From NCBI GenBank assembly GCA_041393415.1, contig JAWKKE010000001.1, positions 310,001 to 374,000 of the forward strand: DNA of 64,000 nucleotides, read 5' to 3'. Made by a program: the position numbers and the translations under genes. Below, one piece after another: positions 8,614-17,092 of the stretch. This DNA is from Thermoleophilia bacterium. Lineage in GTDB: Bacteria; Actinomycetota; Thermoleophilia; UBA2241. The notes beneath the pieces are model-generated. The model was not told the origin of the DNA. It made no database searches and saw nothing but the letters and a program-made list of their open reading frames with translations. How positions within the stretch are numbered: position 1 is the first letter of the stretch; each line of letters starts with the position of its first letter.

Positions 8614-9659
8614 CCGCGCCGGAGACGACGCCCCGTTGTATGGTCGGTCGCCACACCGCTCGCGCTTGACTGAAGCCATACCCCGAGATGCGCGAGACCC
8701 TCGTCGATCGACACGCTCGGATCGTAGCCCAGCTCGCGTCGCGCGGCGCTGATGTCGAACCAGTGCGAGGTAGCAAGCTCCTCGGCGAGAAACCGCGTGA
8801 GCTGGGGCTCACCACGAAGTCTCAGGCTCGCATGTGTGCGTTCAATCACGGTCCCGACGCCGATCGCCAGCGGAGCCGGGACCGCGCGCCGCACCGGCGG
8901 GAGATCCGCCACCGCCATGATCCTGTCGATGAGATCCCACAGGTTCACCGGCTCGCCGTTACTGATGAAGTAGGCGCGGCCGTGCGCAGCGGGATTGTGC
9001 AGCAGAGCATCGGCGGCGCGAATATGGGCGGCAGCGGCGTTGTCGACATAGGTCGTGTCGACGACGTTCCTGCCGCACCCGACACGGACCAACCTGCCGG
9101 CCCGCGCCTTGGCGATCAGCCGGGGAATGATCTGCGTGTCCCCCGGCCCCCAGATCAGGTGCGGGCGCAGCGAGAGCGTGCGCAACGTCGCGCCGTCGGC
9201 GGCCAGGACCATCTGCTCGGCGACCGCCTTGGTGGCGGCGTAGGGCGACGCCAGCACTGGCGGATACGGCAGCGATTCGTCGCCGCCGCAGATGTCGTGC
9301 CGGCCGAAGACGACGCTCGCCGTGCTCGTATAGACAAGGCGTCGCACGCCGGCCGCGCGGCAGGCGGCGAGGACGTTCTGAGTGCCGCGCACGTTCGGCG
9401 GGTAGAAGTCGCGGCGCTCGCCCCACACGGCAGCGCGGGCGGCGTTGTGGAAGACGATGGCGCAACCCTCGCAAGCACGGTGAACCGCCGCTTCGTCGAC
9501 GAGATCGCCGCGCACGACCTCGACGCCCATCGCCGCCAGTTCCGGGTAGGCGCTGCGAGCGAAACTGCGCACACGATACCCAGCAGTGAGGAGTTGTTCG
9601 ACGATGGCCCGGCCGAGAAAGCCGCCACCACCGGTGACGAGGGCGAGTTCGCCGCTCAT
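8610..9659 (-). CDS. oleD: OleD-like NAD(P)-dependent 2-alkyl-3-ketoalkanoate reductase
   Basis: This extended short-chain dehydrogenase of the 3-beta-HSD type has 349 aa. A Rossmann motif LVTGGGGFLGRAIVEQLL is at the N-terminus, FHNAARAAVWG and VYTSTASVVFG precede the active site, and the catalytic Tyr-Lys pair is SPYAATK. In the olefin pathway OleD reduces the beta-keto acid made by OleA to a beta-hydroxy acid, the substrate of OleC. The ATG at 9659 overlaps the oleC stop (ATGA); an upstream in-frame start at 9689 is less likely. A plain sterol or NDP-sugar epimerase role is the alternative, but the neighbours oleC, oleB and two thiolases argue for OleD. Confidence 0.85.
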   Translation of the reverse strand: MSGELALVTGGGGFLGRAIVEQLLTAGYRVRSFARSAYPELAAMGVEVVRGDLVDEAAVHRACEGCAIVFHNAARAAVWGERRDFYPPNVRGTQNVLAACRAAGVRRLVYTSTASVVFGRHDICGGDESLPYPPVLASPYAATKAVAEQMVLAADGATLRTLSLRPHLIWGPGDTQIIPRLIAKARAGRLVRVGCGRNVVDTTYVDNAAAAHIRAADALLHNPAAHGRAYFISNGEPVNLWDLIDRIMAVADLPPVRRAVPAPLAIGVGTVIERTHASLRLRGEPQLTRFLAEELATSHWFDISAARRELGYDPSVSIDEGLAHLGVWLQSSASGVATDHTTGRRLRRG

Positions 9660-11323
9660 GTCGTCGCCTCCAGGTGTTGCGTCGCCCAAGTGGTGAGTTC
9701 TTCGCGGCGAATCTTCGCGTTGTGGCGAATGTCCACTGGGAAGCCGGGATGGTACAAGACGGTACGAATCTGGGCGGTGTGCTCATGCCGCGCGCCGAGC
9801 GCCAGAAGCTCGCCGGTAAGGGCCGCAGTCTCCCTGCCGGAGTCTCCCTGGACGAGCTCGACGACGAGGACCGGCTGTTGGCGGCCGCGGGTGCCGACCC
9901 CGACGAGCGCGCTGCGTCGTACCCGCGGGTGAGCATTGAAGACCGCCTCGCACGGAATCGTGAAGAGCGGCCCACCGACGGCCTCGACACGGTGAGCCTT
10001 GCGGCCGCAGAACCACAGACGCCCGGCGTCGTCAAGATAGCCGAGGTCGCCCATGCGATGCCAGATACCGGCGGTGTCGCCGTCGTCGGCGATCTTCGCC
10101 AGCCGCGTAGCCTCCGAGTTGCGGAAGTACTCCTTGGTCACATTCGGCCCGCGGACGACGATCTCGCCGACCTCGCCCGCCGCCACAGCCCTCGTCTCAG
10201 ACCACGAACCGATGGGTGCGTCGCTGATGCCGATGAGACGCAGATCCATGCCGTGCATCGGACGCCCGACGCACATCCCGCGGTCCGTGCGTCGCGAGCT
10301 CCGCGCGGCGGCCAGGATCTCGCCACTCTCGATGCTCGTCACCGGCAGCACCTCCGTGGCGCCGTACGGCGTGTGGATGGGTGCGCGCTCCGGCAGCATG
10401 GTGTGGAGCGCCTCGAGGAGCGCCGGCCGCACCGGCGCCCCGGCGGTGATGATGCGCCGCAGCGTCGGCAGCGTCGCGCCCGTCTCGGCACCCCAGCGGG
10501 CGAGATTCTCGAGCAGTGCCGGCGAAGCATACAGGCTGGTGCAAGCGTGGGCGCGGATCGTGGCGGCGATGAGTGCTGGATCGGCCGTCCCCGGTTTGGT
10601 CGGGTCCATGTCCGGAATCACCGACGTGATGCCGAGCACGACGTCGAAGAGCGAGAAGATGGGAAACGTAGCTAGATCGACGTCGGCCTCGTCGTAGCCG
10701 AAGTGCGAGTGCAGGTAGTCGATCTGGGCGTCGAACATGCCGTGTTCGTACACGACGCCCTTCGGTGGACCGGTGCTGCCCGTGGTGAAGAAGATCGCCG
10801 CCGTATCCTGCGGCTGCGTCGGCTCGGGGACGAACGGTCGCCACGGCTCGGCGGCGACCAGCCCCGAATACGTGTGACCGCCCCAGAACAGGCGCTTTCC
10901 CACGGTCACGGTCGCCTTGACCGTGGGAAAGCGCCCAGGCGAAGCAACGCGCAAGGCGTGGGCCAGCGGCACACCGATGAAGGCGCCGGCGTCGATTGCC
11001 GAGAGGTTGTCGACGAGGCGCTGGCGCCCCATGCCGGGGTCGATCATCACCGGGATGGCCCCTGCTCGAGCCAGCGCAAAGCTGATGCTGAACAGCTCGA
11101 ACGAGGGCCGCACCATGAGGATGGTGCGCACGCCCTTGCCAATGCCGATGCGGCGAAAGGCGTGCGCCAAGCGATCGGCTTCACGGTCGAGCTCGCGAAA
11201 GGTCCAACTGCGTGATCTGAGCGCGCCGCCGCGGCGTTTGACGCAGATCACAGCGGGCTTGTCCGGCAGGCGCTCGGCCACGCGCGAGAGGTGCTCACCG
11301 AGGTTGGCCGTCGCGCCCGCCAC
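9656..11323 (-). CDS. oleC: OleC-like beta-lactone synthetase (AMP-binding)
   Basis: This 555-aa ANL-superfamily adenylate-forming enzyme has the P-loop FFTTGSTGPPKGVVYEHGMF, the A5-like TPYGATEVLP motif, RMGDLGYLDDAGRLWFCGRKAHRV, and a shortened C-terminal subdomain, as in OleC proteins. OleC activates a beta-hydroxy acid with ATP and closes it to a cis-beta-lactone. The GTG at 11323 shares one base with the oleB stop (TAGTG). The frame stays open far upstream, but that stretch is oleB read out of frame. It overlaps oleD by 4 nt. A fatty-acyl-CoA ligase function is possible on sequence alone; the gene set makes OleC the better call. Confidence 0.88.
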   Translation of the reverse strand: MAGATANLGEHLSRVAERLPDKPAVICVKRRGGALRSRSWTFRELDREADRLAHAFRRIGIGKGVRTILMVRPSFELFSISFALARAGAIPVMIDPGMGRQRLVDNLSAIDAGAFIGVPLAHALRVASPGRFPTVKATVTVGKRLFWGGHTYSGLVAAEPWRPFVPEPTQPQDTAAIFFTTGSTGPPKGVVYEHGMFDAQIDYLHSHFGYDEADVDLATFPIFSLFDVVLGITSVIPDMDPTKPGTADPALIAATIRAHACTSLYASPALLENLARWGAETGATLPTLRRIITAGAPVRPALLEALHTMLPERAPIHTPYGATEVLPVTSIESGEILAAARSSRRTDRGMCVGRPMHGMDLRLIGISDAPIGSWSETRAVAAGEVGEIVVRGPNVTKEYFRNSEATRLAKIADDGDTAGIWHRMGDLGYLDDAGRLWFCGRKAHRVEAVGGPLFTIPCEAVFNAHPRVRRSALVGVGTRGRQQPVLVVELVQGDSGRETAALTGELLALGARHEHTAQIRTVLYHPGFPVDIRHNAKIRREELTTWATQHLEATT

Positions 11324-12339
11324 TACCGCGCCTCCGCCTCGGTCACGGGCGACTCGACCACGTCGGCGGCACGCGGTCCCCGCGTGTCGCGATCGAGCGG
11401 ATACCGGGCGAGGAAGTCGCGCAGATGCGCGATCACCTGCTCGCCCGCGTCCTCGAGCAGGTAGTGCCCGGCGCCGGCGAAGGTGTGCACCTCGGCGCCG
11501 GGAAAGCGCCGTCGCCACTCGGCGAGTATCTTGCCGTCGAAGACGAAGTCCTGCTCGCCCCAGCAGATGAGCATCGGACGATCGCGGAATTGCCCGATGC
11601 TCCGGTCCACCCACGCCGCGAGTCCGTAGCTGGCGTCGCGCGGCGACAGCGGAATGTCTTGCACAAAGCGCAAGGTGGCAACGCGGCGACGCCACGAATC
11701 GTACGGATCGAGGTATCCGCGCCGCACCGCCGCCGAAAGCGGTCGGCACACGGCCATGTACGTCGCCGCCCCCGCAAAAGCGTTGCCGCCGCGCACGAAC
11801 AACGACGGTAGCAGGGGCACGCTCTTGACCACGCGCAGACGCCAGGGCAGGCGCTTACCCGGCGGCATCAGAAACGCGGCCGTATTCAGGAGCACGATGC
11901 GGGCGATCCGCTCTGGTCGGCGGCAGGCGCAGGCCATGCCGATCATGCCGCCCCAGTCGTGCATCACGAGCGTGACGTTCTCCGTCAGCCCAAGCTCGTC
12001 GAGCAGGGCTTCCAGATTCTCCACATGGCTCGCCAGCGTGTAGCGGAACTGCCTGTCGGACGGCCGTGAAGAGAGACCGCAACCCATGTGGTCGGGAGCA
12101 ACAACTCGATACTCGGGCGCCAGCGCCTTGATCACTTCGCGGTAGTAGAACGACCAGGTCGGATTGCCGTGAATGAGGACAATCGGCGCGCCGGCACCTT
12201 CGTCCACATAGTGCAGCGCAAGATTCCCGCGCCGGAACCAGCGGCTGCGAAACGGGTACAGACGCTCATCGACACGACCGCCGCGCCGCGCACCGAACCC
12301 GCGCCAACGAGGACGTTTCTCCAGCAGCGGCAACGGCAT
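11323..12339 (-). CDS. oleB: OleB-like alpha/beta hydrolase (beta-lactone decarboxylase)
   Basis: This 338-aa alpha/beta-hydrolase resembles haloalkane dehalogenases. It has the oxyanion motif HGNPTWSFYYR, a nucleophile elbow VMHDWGGMIGM in which Asp replaces the usual Ser, a late acid at GEQDFVFD, and the histidine in AGAGHYLLED. OleB removes CO2 from the beta-lactone made by OleC, giving a long-chain cis-olefin. Its presence favours a hydrocarbon end product over a retained beta-lactone. The ATG at 12339 is chosen; upstream codons of this frame overlap the preceding thiolase gene out of frame. It lies 19 nt downstream of that gene. Confidence 0.85.
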   Translation of the reverse strand: MPLPLLEKRPRWRGFGARRGGRVDERLYPFRSRWFRRGNLALHYVDEGAGAPIVLIHGNPTWSFYYREVIKALAPEYRVVAPDHMGCGLSSRPSDRQFRYTLASHVENLEALLDELGLTENVTLVMHDWGGMIGMACACRRPERIARIVLLNTAAFLMPPGKRLPWRLRVVKSVPLLPSLFVRGGNAFAGAATYMAVCRPLSAAVRRGYLDPYDSWRRRVATLRFVQDIPLSPRDASYGLAAWVDRSIGQFRDRPMLICWGEQDFVFDGKILAEWRRRFPGAEVHTFAGAGHYLLEDAGEQVIAHLRDFLARYPLDRDTRGPRAADVVESPVTEAEAR

Positions 12340-12358
12340 GGCCTCGATGCGACGCTCG

Positions 12359-13237
12359 CTAGCGCGGCACCTTGTAGAGCGCCAGCGTGGTGGCGATACC
12401 GGCGCCGACTGTGACGAAGAGGACGTGGCGCGCTGCGGCAAAGCGACCGTCGGCGAGCGCACCGGCCAGCGCAATGCCCGCCCCCGCCGTGTGGACATTG
12501 CCGTACTCCGCCGTGACGTCGACGACACGCTCACCCAGGCCGGTACGCTCCCGCAGGCCGGCCACGAACCGCGGTGGACTCTGCGACGGAATCACGAGAT
12601 CGACATCACCGAGCTCAAGCCCGGTCTCGGCGAGAAACGCCTTCACGGCGGCGTCGGCGGAGTCGACGCACTCCTGCGCGTACGCCGCATCGTCGCGCAT
12701 GACGAGATGCACCTGCTGCTCGCCCTCGCAGTCCCACTCGATGCGACCGCCGTACGAGTCGATATGGGTGGTGTCGGCGGCAGCGTGAAAGGCGACGAAG
12801 CCGTCCTCATCACCGCCCGGCGTGAGCACCACGGCAGCCGCCGCCGCTACATAGTCGTAGCCGCTGCTCTGACCTTGCTCGGGCTCTGCGTCGCCGGCGA
12901 CGACCAAGGCGTGTTCCGTGAGCCCCGAGCTAAGAAAGCCGTCGGCCACCATGATGCCGGTGAGCAGCCCGCAACCGCCGTTCGAGAGATCGAAGGAGAA
13001 GGTGCTGTGCGCGTCGTCATACTCCCCATTGGCACCGATGCGGCGTTGCACGAAGCTTGAGATCGCCGGTTCGACGATGTGATGATCGCGATAGATGCCG
13101 GCATTGATGAGCAGTCCGACATCCGTAGCGGCCACCCCGGCGCGCGCCAGGCAGTCTTCGGCCGCGCGCGTCTCGAGATCGATGGAGCCGGAGGCCGCCT
13201 CCCAGGCGATACCGGCGGCCTCGATACGGCTACCCAT
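12359..13237 (-). CDS. Thiolase-fold OleA-like subunit lacking catalytic Cys and His
   Basis: This 292-aa protein has a KAS III/OleA fold but a broken active site. Aligning it by eye with its neighbour, the nucleophile segment FDIANACAGMLTG becomes FDLSNGGCGLLTG, which puts Gly88 at the catalytic Cys position with Cys89 one residue later. The His box FIPHQ becomes VIPSQ (Ser218). The Asn box EYGN (Asn247) is kept. It is also about 65 aa shorter than the neighbour. Paired active and degenerate OleA homologues are known in beta-lactone pathways (LstA/LstB in lipstatin, NltA/NltB in nocardiolactone) and form heterodimers. This protein probably supplies structure and substrate-channel residues to the active partner. 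The ATG overlaps the partner's stop by 8 nt, which favours equal expression. Confidence 0.8.
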   Translation of the reverse strand: MGSRIEAAGIAWEAASGSIDLETRAAEDCLARAGVAATDVGLLINAGIYRDHHIVEPAISSFVQRRIGANGEYDDAHSTFSFDLSNGGCGLLTGIMVADGFLSSGLTEHALVVAGDAEPEQGQSSGYDYVAAAAAVVLTPGGDEDGFVAFHAAADTTHIDSYGGRIEWDCEGEQQVHLVMRDDAAYAQECVDSADAAVKAFLAETGLELGDVDLVIPSQSPPRFVAGLRERTGLGERVVDVTAEYGNVHTAGAGIALAGALADGRFAAARHVLFVTVGAGIATTLALYKVPR

Positions 13238-14309
13238 AGCGCTCTACCAGATCATCCATGGTGAACATCACGCCGCCGATCACGAGCCCCGAGGCGAGTG
13301 CCCCAAGGAAGATCTTGTCGCCGCGCTTGAAGCGCCGCTCCACCAGAAGACGGTACATGGCCAAGAAGTGCGACGTGCTCGCCGTGTTGCCGTACTCCTC
13401 GAGATTCACGACCACGTTGCGCGGCGTACCACGCAGGCGCTTCTTCGTGCGCCGGATGCCTGTCGTGATCGCCGTCGTCGACGTTTGGTGAGGGATGAAG
13501 TAGTCGACCTCGTCGTAGCTGTACCCCCACTCGCGCAGAGCACGCTCGAGTATGGGCGGCGACGCCGCGATGGCCGCCTGGTGGATCCTGCGCCCGTCGG
13601 TCTTCATCTCGCCGCCGGGTGCCTCGGTGCACGCTTTGCCGATACAGAGGTCGCTCCACCGCGCCAGCGTCGTGAACCCCGAAGCAGTAAGGGCGCCGCT
13701 GCCCGTGTCTGAACGTTCGACAATGACGGCGGCGCCGCAGTCACCGAGGCTGAGCGACGGCAACTCATGGCTGAGGACCGACTTGACCCGCGGCACGGCG
13801 TTGTCGCTGATCGAGGTGATGAACTCGCCCGAGATCACCATGCCGCGCTTGATCACGCCGCGGCGAATGAAGTCGGTCATCACGTACACGCCGGTAAGCA
13901 TGCCGGCGCAGGCGTTGGCGATATCGAAGGCCAGCGCTTTGCCGGCGCCCAAGGCGTCGCGCACATACAGCGCCAGCGGCGGCTCGTAGACGAAGTTGAG
14001 ACCGTCCTTGAACTTCGAGATGGAGCAACAGATGATCATCTCGAGGTCGGCGGCCTCGTGAGCGGAGTGCTGCAGGCACTCCCGCGCGGCCGCCAGCGAC
14101 AACGTATACGAATCCTCACCAGGCCCGCACACACGGTGCTCGCGGATGCCGGTGAGCTTCTCGAGATCGACTGGAACTCGCGTCTTGACGCGCGCCATAA
14201 GGTCTTTTGTCGCCAGTCGCTTGTCCGGGACAACAGCCCCGATACTCTCGAAGCGGGCGGCGAAGGGCGTTCGCGACGTGCCGCTTCGTTGGGAAGAGAG
14301 AGAGGTCAT
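13230..14309 (-). CDS. oleA: OleA-like acyl-CoA condensing thiolase, catalytic subunit
   Basis: This 359-aa KAS III/OleA-type enzyme has the full triad: Cys134 in DIANACAGMLTG, His274 in FIPHQTS and Asn308 in EEYGNTAS. OleA condenses two fatty acyl-CoAs head to head to a beta-keto acid. The next gene is a degenerate homologue, so the working enzyme is probably a heterodimer. The ATG at 14309 fits the usual N-terminus (IGAVVPDKRLATKDLMARV begins at about residue 23). No ribosome site is visible; a TATCAT hexamer lies 9 nt before the ATG, so the mRNA may be nearly leaderless. This is the first gene of a run of up to 11 tightly spaced minus-strand genes. Confidence 0.85.
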   Translation of the reverse strand: MTSLSSQRSGTSRTPFAARFESIGAVVPDKRLATKDLMARVKTRVPVDLEKLTGIREHRVCGPGEDSYTLSLAAARECLQHSAHEAADLEMIICCSISKFKDGLNFVYEPPLALYVRDALGAGKALAFDIANACAGMLTGVYVMTDFIRRGVIKRGMVISGEFITSISDNAVPRVKSVLSHELPSLSLGDCGAAVIVERSDTGSGALTASGFTTLARWSDLCIGKACTEAPGGEMKTDGRRIHQAAIAASPPILERALREWGYSYDEVDYFIPHQTSTTAITTGIRRTKKRLRGTPRNVVVNLEEYGNTASTSHFLAMYRLLVERRFKRGDKIFLGALASGLVIGGVMFTMDDLVERYG

Positions 14310-14316
14310 GTACTCG

Positions 14317-14327
14317 GTATGATACCG
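14317..14327. promoter_or_regulatory. Palindrome and possible -10 element upstream of oleA
   Basis: An 11-nt perfect palindrome (GGTAT-c/g-ATACC) lies 7 nt before the oleA start. Its minus strand contains TATCAT, a good -10 hexamer, which would give a very short or absent leader. No clear -35 is visible. The 121-nt region to 14430 must also hold the promoter for the divergent ABC permease gene. Confidence 0.35.
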
Positions 14328-14430
14328 CCGTTCCCGTCGGTCCGCAGACCCCGGCGGTCTCCGCCGCTCGACGCGCGCTGATAGCCTAGACGGGGGCAAC
14401 GCGAGCGAGCATTCGACGGACGGCGCACAC

Positions 14431-15546
14431 ATGTGGACACTGGCACGGAAGAACCTGCTCAAAGAAAAGGCGCGCCTGGCGATCTCCATCGGTGGCGTAG
14501 CCTTCGCCGTCGTCCTCATGGTCCTTCTGCGCGGCCTCTACGTCGCCTACGAGACCAAGGTGAGCGACTACTACAACGCCATGGACGTCGACGCCTGGGT
14601 GCTCCAGGAAGGGTGCGCGGATCTCATCTTCTCGTACTCCGTCTTGCCGCTGACGATCAGGAGCGACCTCGAGAACCTCGACGGCGTCGCCGAGGTCGTC
14701 CCCTACACGGCACGCCAGATCGGATTCGACCTCAACGGTCGCGACGTCGTTCTCTACCTCGTCGCCTTCAACCCCAACCGCGCCGGACCGGGGCCGGGTC
14801 CCGTGGCCATGAGCGCCGGCACCAGCGCCATCAACGCGGACGAGATCATCATCGACCGCGTCTTCGCGCGCAAGAACAACGTCGAGATCGGCGAGGTCCT
14901 CTCGATCAACGGCAAAGACCTGCGCGTCGCCGGCATCAGCTCCGGAGGCGACATGGTCGTCTTCCAGTACGGCTTCGTGACACGCAAACGCGCACGCTCC
15001 CTGCTGCACACCGAGCGATCGGTCACGTCGTACCTGCTGCGCTATACGCCGGACGCCTCGGCCACGAGCGTGGCGGACGGCGTCGCGTCCATGGAAGCCA
15101 CCGCCACCGTCAAAAGTGTCGGCGACGTGGTAAAAGCCAATCAGCGCGTCATCAATGAAGGGTTCTTGCCGGTACTGGGAGTCTTGCTGGTGATCGGCTT
15201 CTGCATCGGTGTCGCCGTGATCGGCCTCACGATCTACTCCGCCGTCCTCGAGCACCGGCGCGAGTATGGGGTACTCAAGGCAGTGGGGGCACGCACACGT
15301 CAGATGCTCCTCGTCGTCACCGTCCAGGCGCTCTGCTCGGCGGTGGCCGGCTACGTTGTCGGTATCGGCATCTCGCTGCTCGTGGCGCGTGCCGCCGAGC
15401 GCTGGGTGCCGCAGTTCGTCACTCACATCCAGCCGCTCGATGTGGGCATCGTCGGCCTGGCGGCTCTACTCATGGGTCTCGTCGCGTCCGTCGTGCCGCT
15501 CCACCGCATCGCTCGCGTCGACCCTGCGGTAGTGTTCCGCGCATGA
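14431..15546 (+). CDS. ABC transporter permease (FtsX/MacB/LolC type)
   Basis: This 371-aa permease has one N-terminal helix (about 17-40), a roughly 200-residue extracytoplasmic domain, and three C-terminal helices (about 250-275, 290-315, 335-365). The C-terminal part carries the family block EHRREYGVLKAVGA, which couples to the ATPase. Proteins of this class extrude lipids, peptides or drugs, or transmit force across the membrane; the substrate is not identifiable. The ATG overlaps the downstream ATPase gene through ATGA (15543-15546), so the two form one transporter. It is transcribed away from the olefin operon. Confidence 0.88.
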   Translation: MWTLARKNLLKEKARLAISIGGVAFAVVLMVLLRGLYVAYETKVSDYYNAMDVDAWVLQEGCADLIFSYSVLPLTIRSDLENLDGVAEVVPYTARQIGFDLNGRDVVLYLVAFNPNRAGPGPGPVAMSAGTSAINADEIIIDRVFARKNNVEIGEVLSINGKDLRVAGISSGGDMVVFQYGFVTRKRARSLLHTERSVTSYLLRYTPDASATSVADGVASMEATATVKSVGDVVKANQRVINEGFLPVLGVLLVIGFCIGVAVIGLTIYSAVLEHRREYGVLKAVGARTRQMLLVVTVQALCSAVAGYVVGIGISLLVARAAERWVPQFVTHIQPLDVGIVGLAALLMGLVASVVPLHRIARVDPAVVFRA

Positions 15547-16289
15547 ACACGACACGCCATCCCCTGGTACTCGAAGACGTCAGCCAGGTGTACGGTCACG
15601 GTGCCGCACGCGTCCATGCCCTGGAGAACGTGAACCTCGAGCTGCACCCCGGCGAGGTCACCCTCATCGTCGGCCCTTCGGGCTCCGGCAAGACGACGCT
15701 GTTGATGATCGCCGGAGCCATGCTTACCGCGAGCCAAGGCCGTGTCGCCGTCGAAGGGGTCTCACTTCAGGGCCTTGGCAGCCGTCAGCTTGCGCACATT
15801 CGCCTCATGCGCATCGGCTTCGTGTTTCAGTCGTTCAACCTGTTTCCCGCTCTCAGCGCCCTCGACAACGTCGCTCTGCCGGCGGCCCTGGCCGGAGTCG
15901 ACGGCCGCACGCGGCGTCGACGCGCCGGGCGCATCCTGGGCGAGCTCGGGCTCGGAGAGCGCCTCAAGCATCGCCCGGAAGAGCTCTCCGCCGGCGAGAA
16001 GCAGCGTGTGGCGCTGGCGCGAGCGCTGATCAACGATCCGCCGCTCCTGCTGGCCGACGAGCCTACAGCCAACCTCGACACCAAGAGCGGCCTCAATGTG
16101 CTGCACATCTTCCGCGAGATCGCGTCGCGTGAGGGACGCGCGGTGCTCGTGGTTACCCACGACGCGCGTCTCATCCACCGCGGCGACCGAGTTCTCCACC
16201 TCGTCGACGGTCGCCTCTGCCAAGCAGCGAGCCTCGACGCACCCGCGGTCACGCGCACTCAGGCGCTCGCAGCCGTCGAGTGGGAATAG
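15543..16289 (+). CDS. ABC transporter ATP-binding protein (LolD/MacB type)
   Basis: This 248-aa nucleotide-binding domain has the complete motif set: Walker A GPSGSGKTT (about residue 41), Q-loop FQSFNLFPALSALDNV, signature LSAGEKQR (the second Gly of LSGGQ is Ala), Walker B LLLADEPTANLD and H-loop VTHDARL. It powers the permease encoded by the overlapping upstream gene. It is the last chromosomal gene before the integrated element, whose left repeat begins 65 nt after the stop codon. Confidence 0.9.
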   Translation: MNTTRHPLVLEDVSQVYGHGAARVHALENVNLELHPGEVTLIVGPSGSGKTTLLMIAGAMLTASQGRVAVEGVSLQGLGSRQLAHIRLMRIGFVFQSFNLFPALSALDNVALPAALAGVDGRTRRRRAGRILGELGLGERLKHRPEELSAGEKQRVALARALINDPPLLLADEPTANLDTKSGLNVLHIFREIASREGRAVLVVTHDARLIHRGDRVLHLVDGRLCQAASLDAPAVTRTQALAAVEWE

Positions 16290-16353
16290 GGAGAGCCGAA
16301 GAGAACCGAAGGCGCACGAGTCAGGGCCGGGTTCGCCTCGAACGAGGCGCCGG

Positions 16354-16392
16354 TGGTGCCCCCGGAAGGATTCGAACCTTCGACCTCGCGCT
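16354..16392. repeat. attL: displaced 39-nt tRNA-Arg 3' end
   Basis: This is identical over 39 nt to 49023-49061. It contains the complement of the CCA end, acceptor 3' strand and T arm, but no anticodon arm. It marks the left junction between chromosome and element. Confidence 0.9.
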
Positions 16393-16519
16393 TCCGGCTC
16401 TCCCGTCCACGGGGTCGTCAGCGTTCTCGCAAGTCGGCCCCGTTGAGCCTACGGTTCGTGACCAGCACACCCTATCATCCAACCGTGTCGACCTGTTTCG
16501 GCGGGGTCGCGGCAAGGCG

Positions 16520-16538
16520 GGAGTACGTTTGGAGTACG
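16520..16538 (+). other. Candidate integrase arm-type site, left
   Basis: Two direct copies of GGAGTACG are separated by 3 nt (TTT), 127 nt inside the left repeat. The same layout, with one mismatch in the first copy, occurs at 48960-48978 just inside the right repeat. Matching short direct repeats near both ends of an integrase element are typical of arm-type recombinase sites. Confidence 0.5.
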
Positions 16539-16624
16539 GCCGAGAAGACCTCCGAGCAGAGGCCCTGACTTCGGAACTGGAGGACTGAAGAAGGCGCGGG
16601 GCTGGAAGCCTCTTGCCCATGCTA

Positions 16625-16651
16625 CGAGAGGCCCGCAATGCGGGCCTCTCG
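16625..16651. terminator. Hairpin downstream of the 16724-17092 gene
   Basis: A perfect 12-bp stem (CGAGAGGCCCGC and its complement) has a 3-nt AAT loop. It sits where transcripts of the minus-strand genes from 18656 onward would end. No U-run follows, so termination efficiency is uncertain. Confidence 0.5.
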
Positions 16652-16723
16652 ACTGTGACAACGCGCCCGATTGGGCCTGCACGACCCTAGCTTCCGAGCC
16701 ATCGGCGATGAGGCCGCGCGGAA

Positions 16724-17092
16724 TCAGTCCCCGCCAAGAGTCTCGATGATGGCAGCGGAAAGCGCCTCGGCGACGTGTGTGCAGCGCCAGGCGAGAGCCG
16801 GCCGCGCGTCAACGCCGAGCCGAGCGAAGACGCCAGCGAGCGACTTGGCCTCGAGGAAGGCGCGCGCGACCTGTTCGTCGGTGCGGGCGCGGGGCGCCGG
16901 ATGGGCGTGAACGACGAGTCCCGGAGGGGCGCCCTCAGCCTGGAGCTCAGCGCAGACGGCCGCAGTGGCCCTCCTGGCCCGGGAAGCCTTCATGCGGCAG
17001 GCTGCATTGCAGTAGCGCGGCGCCGGCCCGTGCGAACCGCGACGGATCTCTCGGCCGCACCACTCGCAGAGAAGGATCTCGAGCTTGCTCAT
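16724..17092 (-). CDS. Small zinc-finger protein of unknown function
   Basis: This 122-aa protein has an N-terminal treble-clef-like zinc site, CEWCGREI followed after 14 residues by CNAACR (about residues 9-32). Short proteins of this kind, with a CxxCG and a YCxxACR, are frequent in actinobacterial mobile elements; their function is not established. The C-terminal two thirds is Ala-rich and helical, with no motif recognised. It is the outermost gene at the left end and is followed by a strong hairpin. The ATG at 17092 has only a weak AGGG ribosome site. Confidence 0.6.
   Translation of the reverse strand: MSKLEILLCEWCGREIRRGSHGPAPRYCNAACRMKASRARRATAAVCAELQAEGAPPGLVVHAHPAPRARTDEQVARAFLEAKSLAGVFARLGVDARPALAWRCTHVAEALSAAIIETLGGD

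Larger units (their letters stand above)
16393..16723. other. Left-end non-coding region of the island
   Basis: No supported gene is seen in these 331 nt. The region holds the paired GGAGTACG boxes (16520-16538) and a 12-bp hairpin (16625-16651). Short open frames here have no ribosome site and no recognisable protein. Confidence 0.6.

Noticed and set aside
11324..12534. Long upstream extensions of oleC and oleB
   Set aside because: They are out-of-frame readings of oleB and of the degenerate thiolase gene; the added residues are Arg/Ser-rich and match nothing in these families.
16354..16392. A second tRNA gene at the left island end
   Set aside because: Only the 39-nt 3' part is present; D arm, anticodon arm and 5' acceptor strand are missing, so it is an att fragment.
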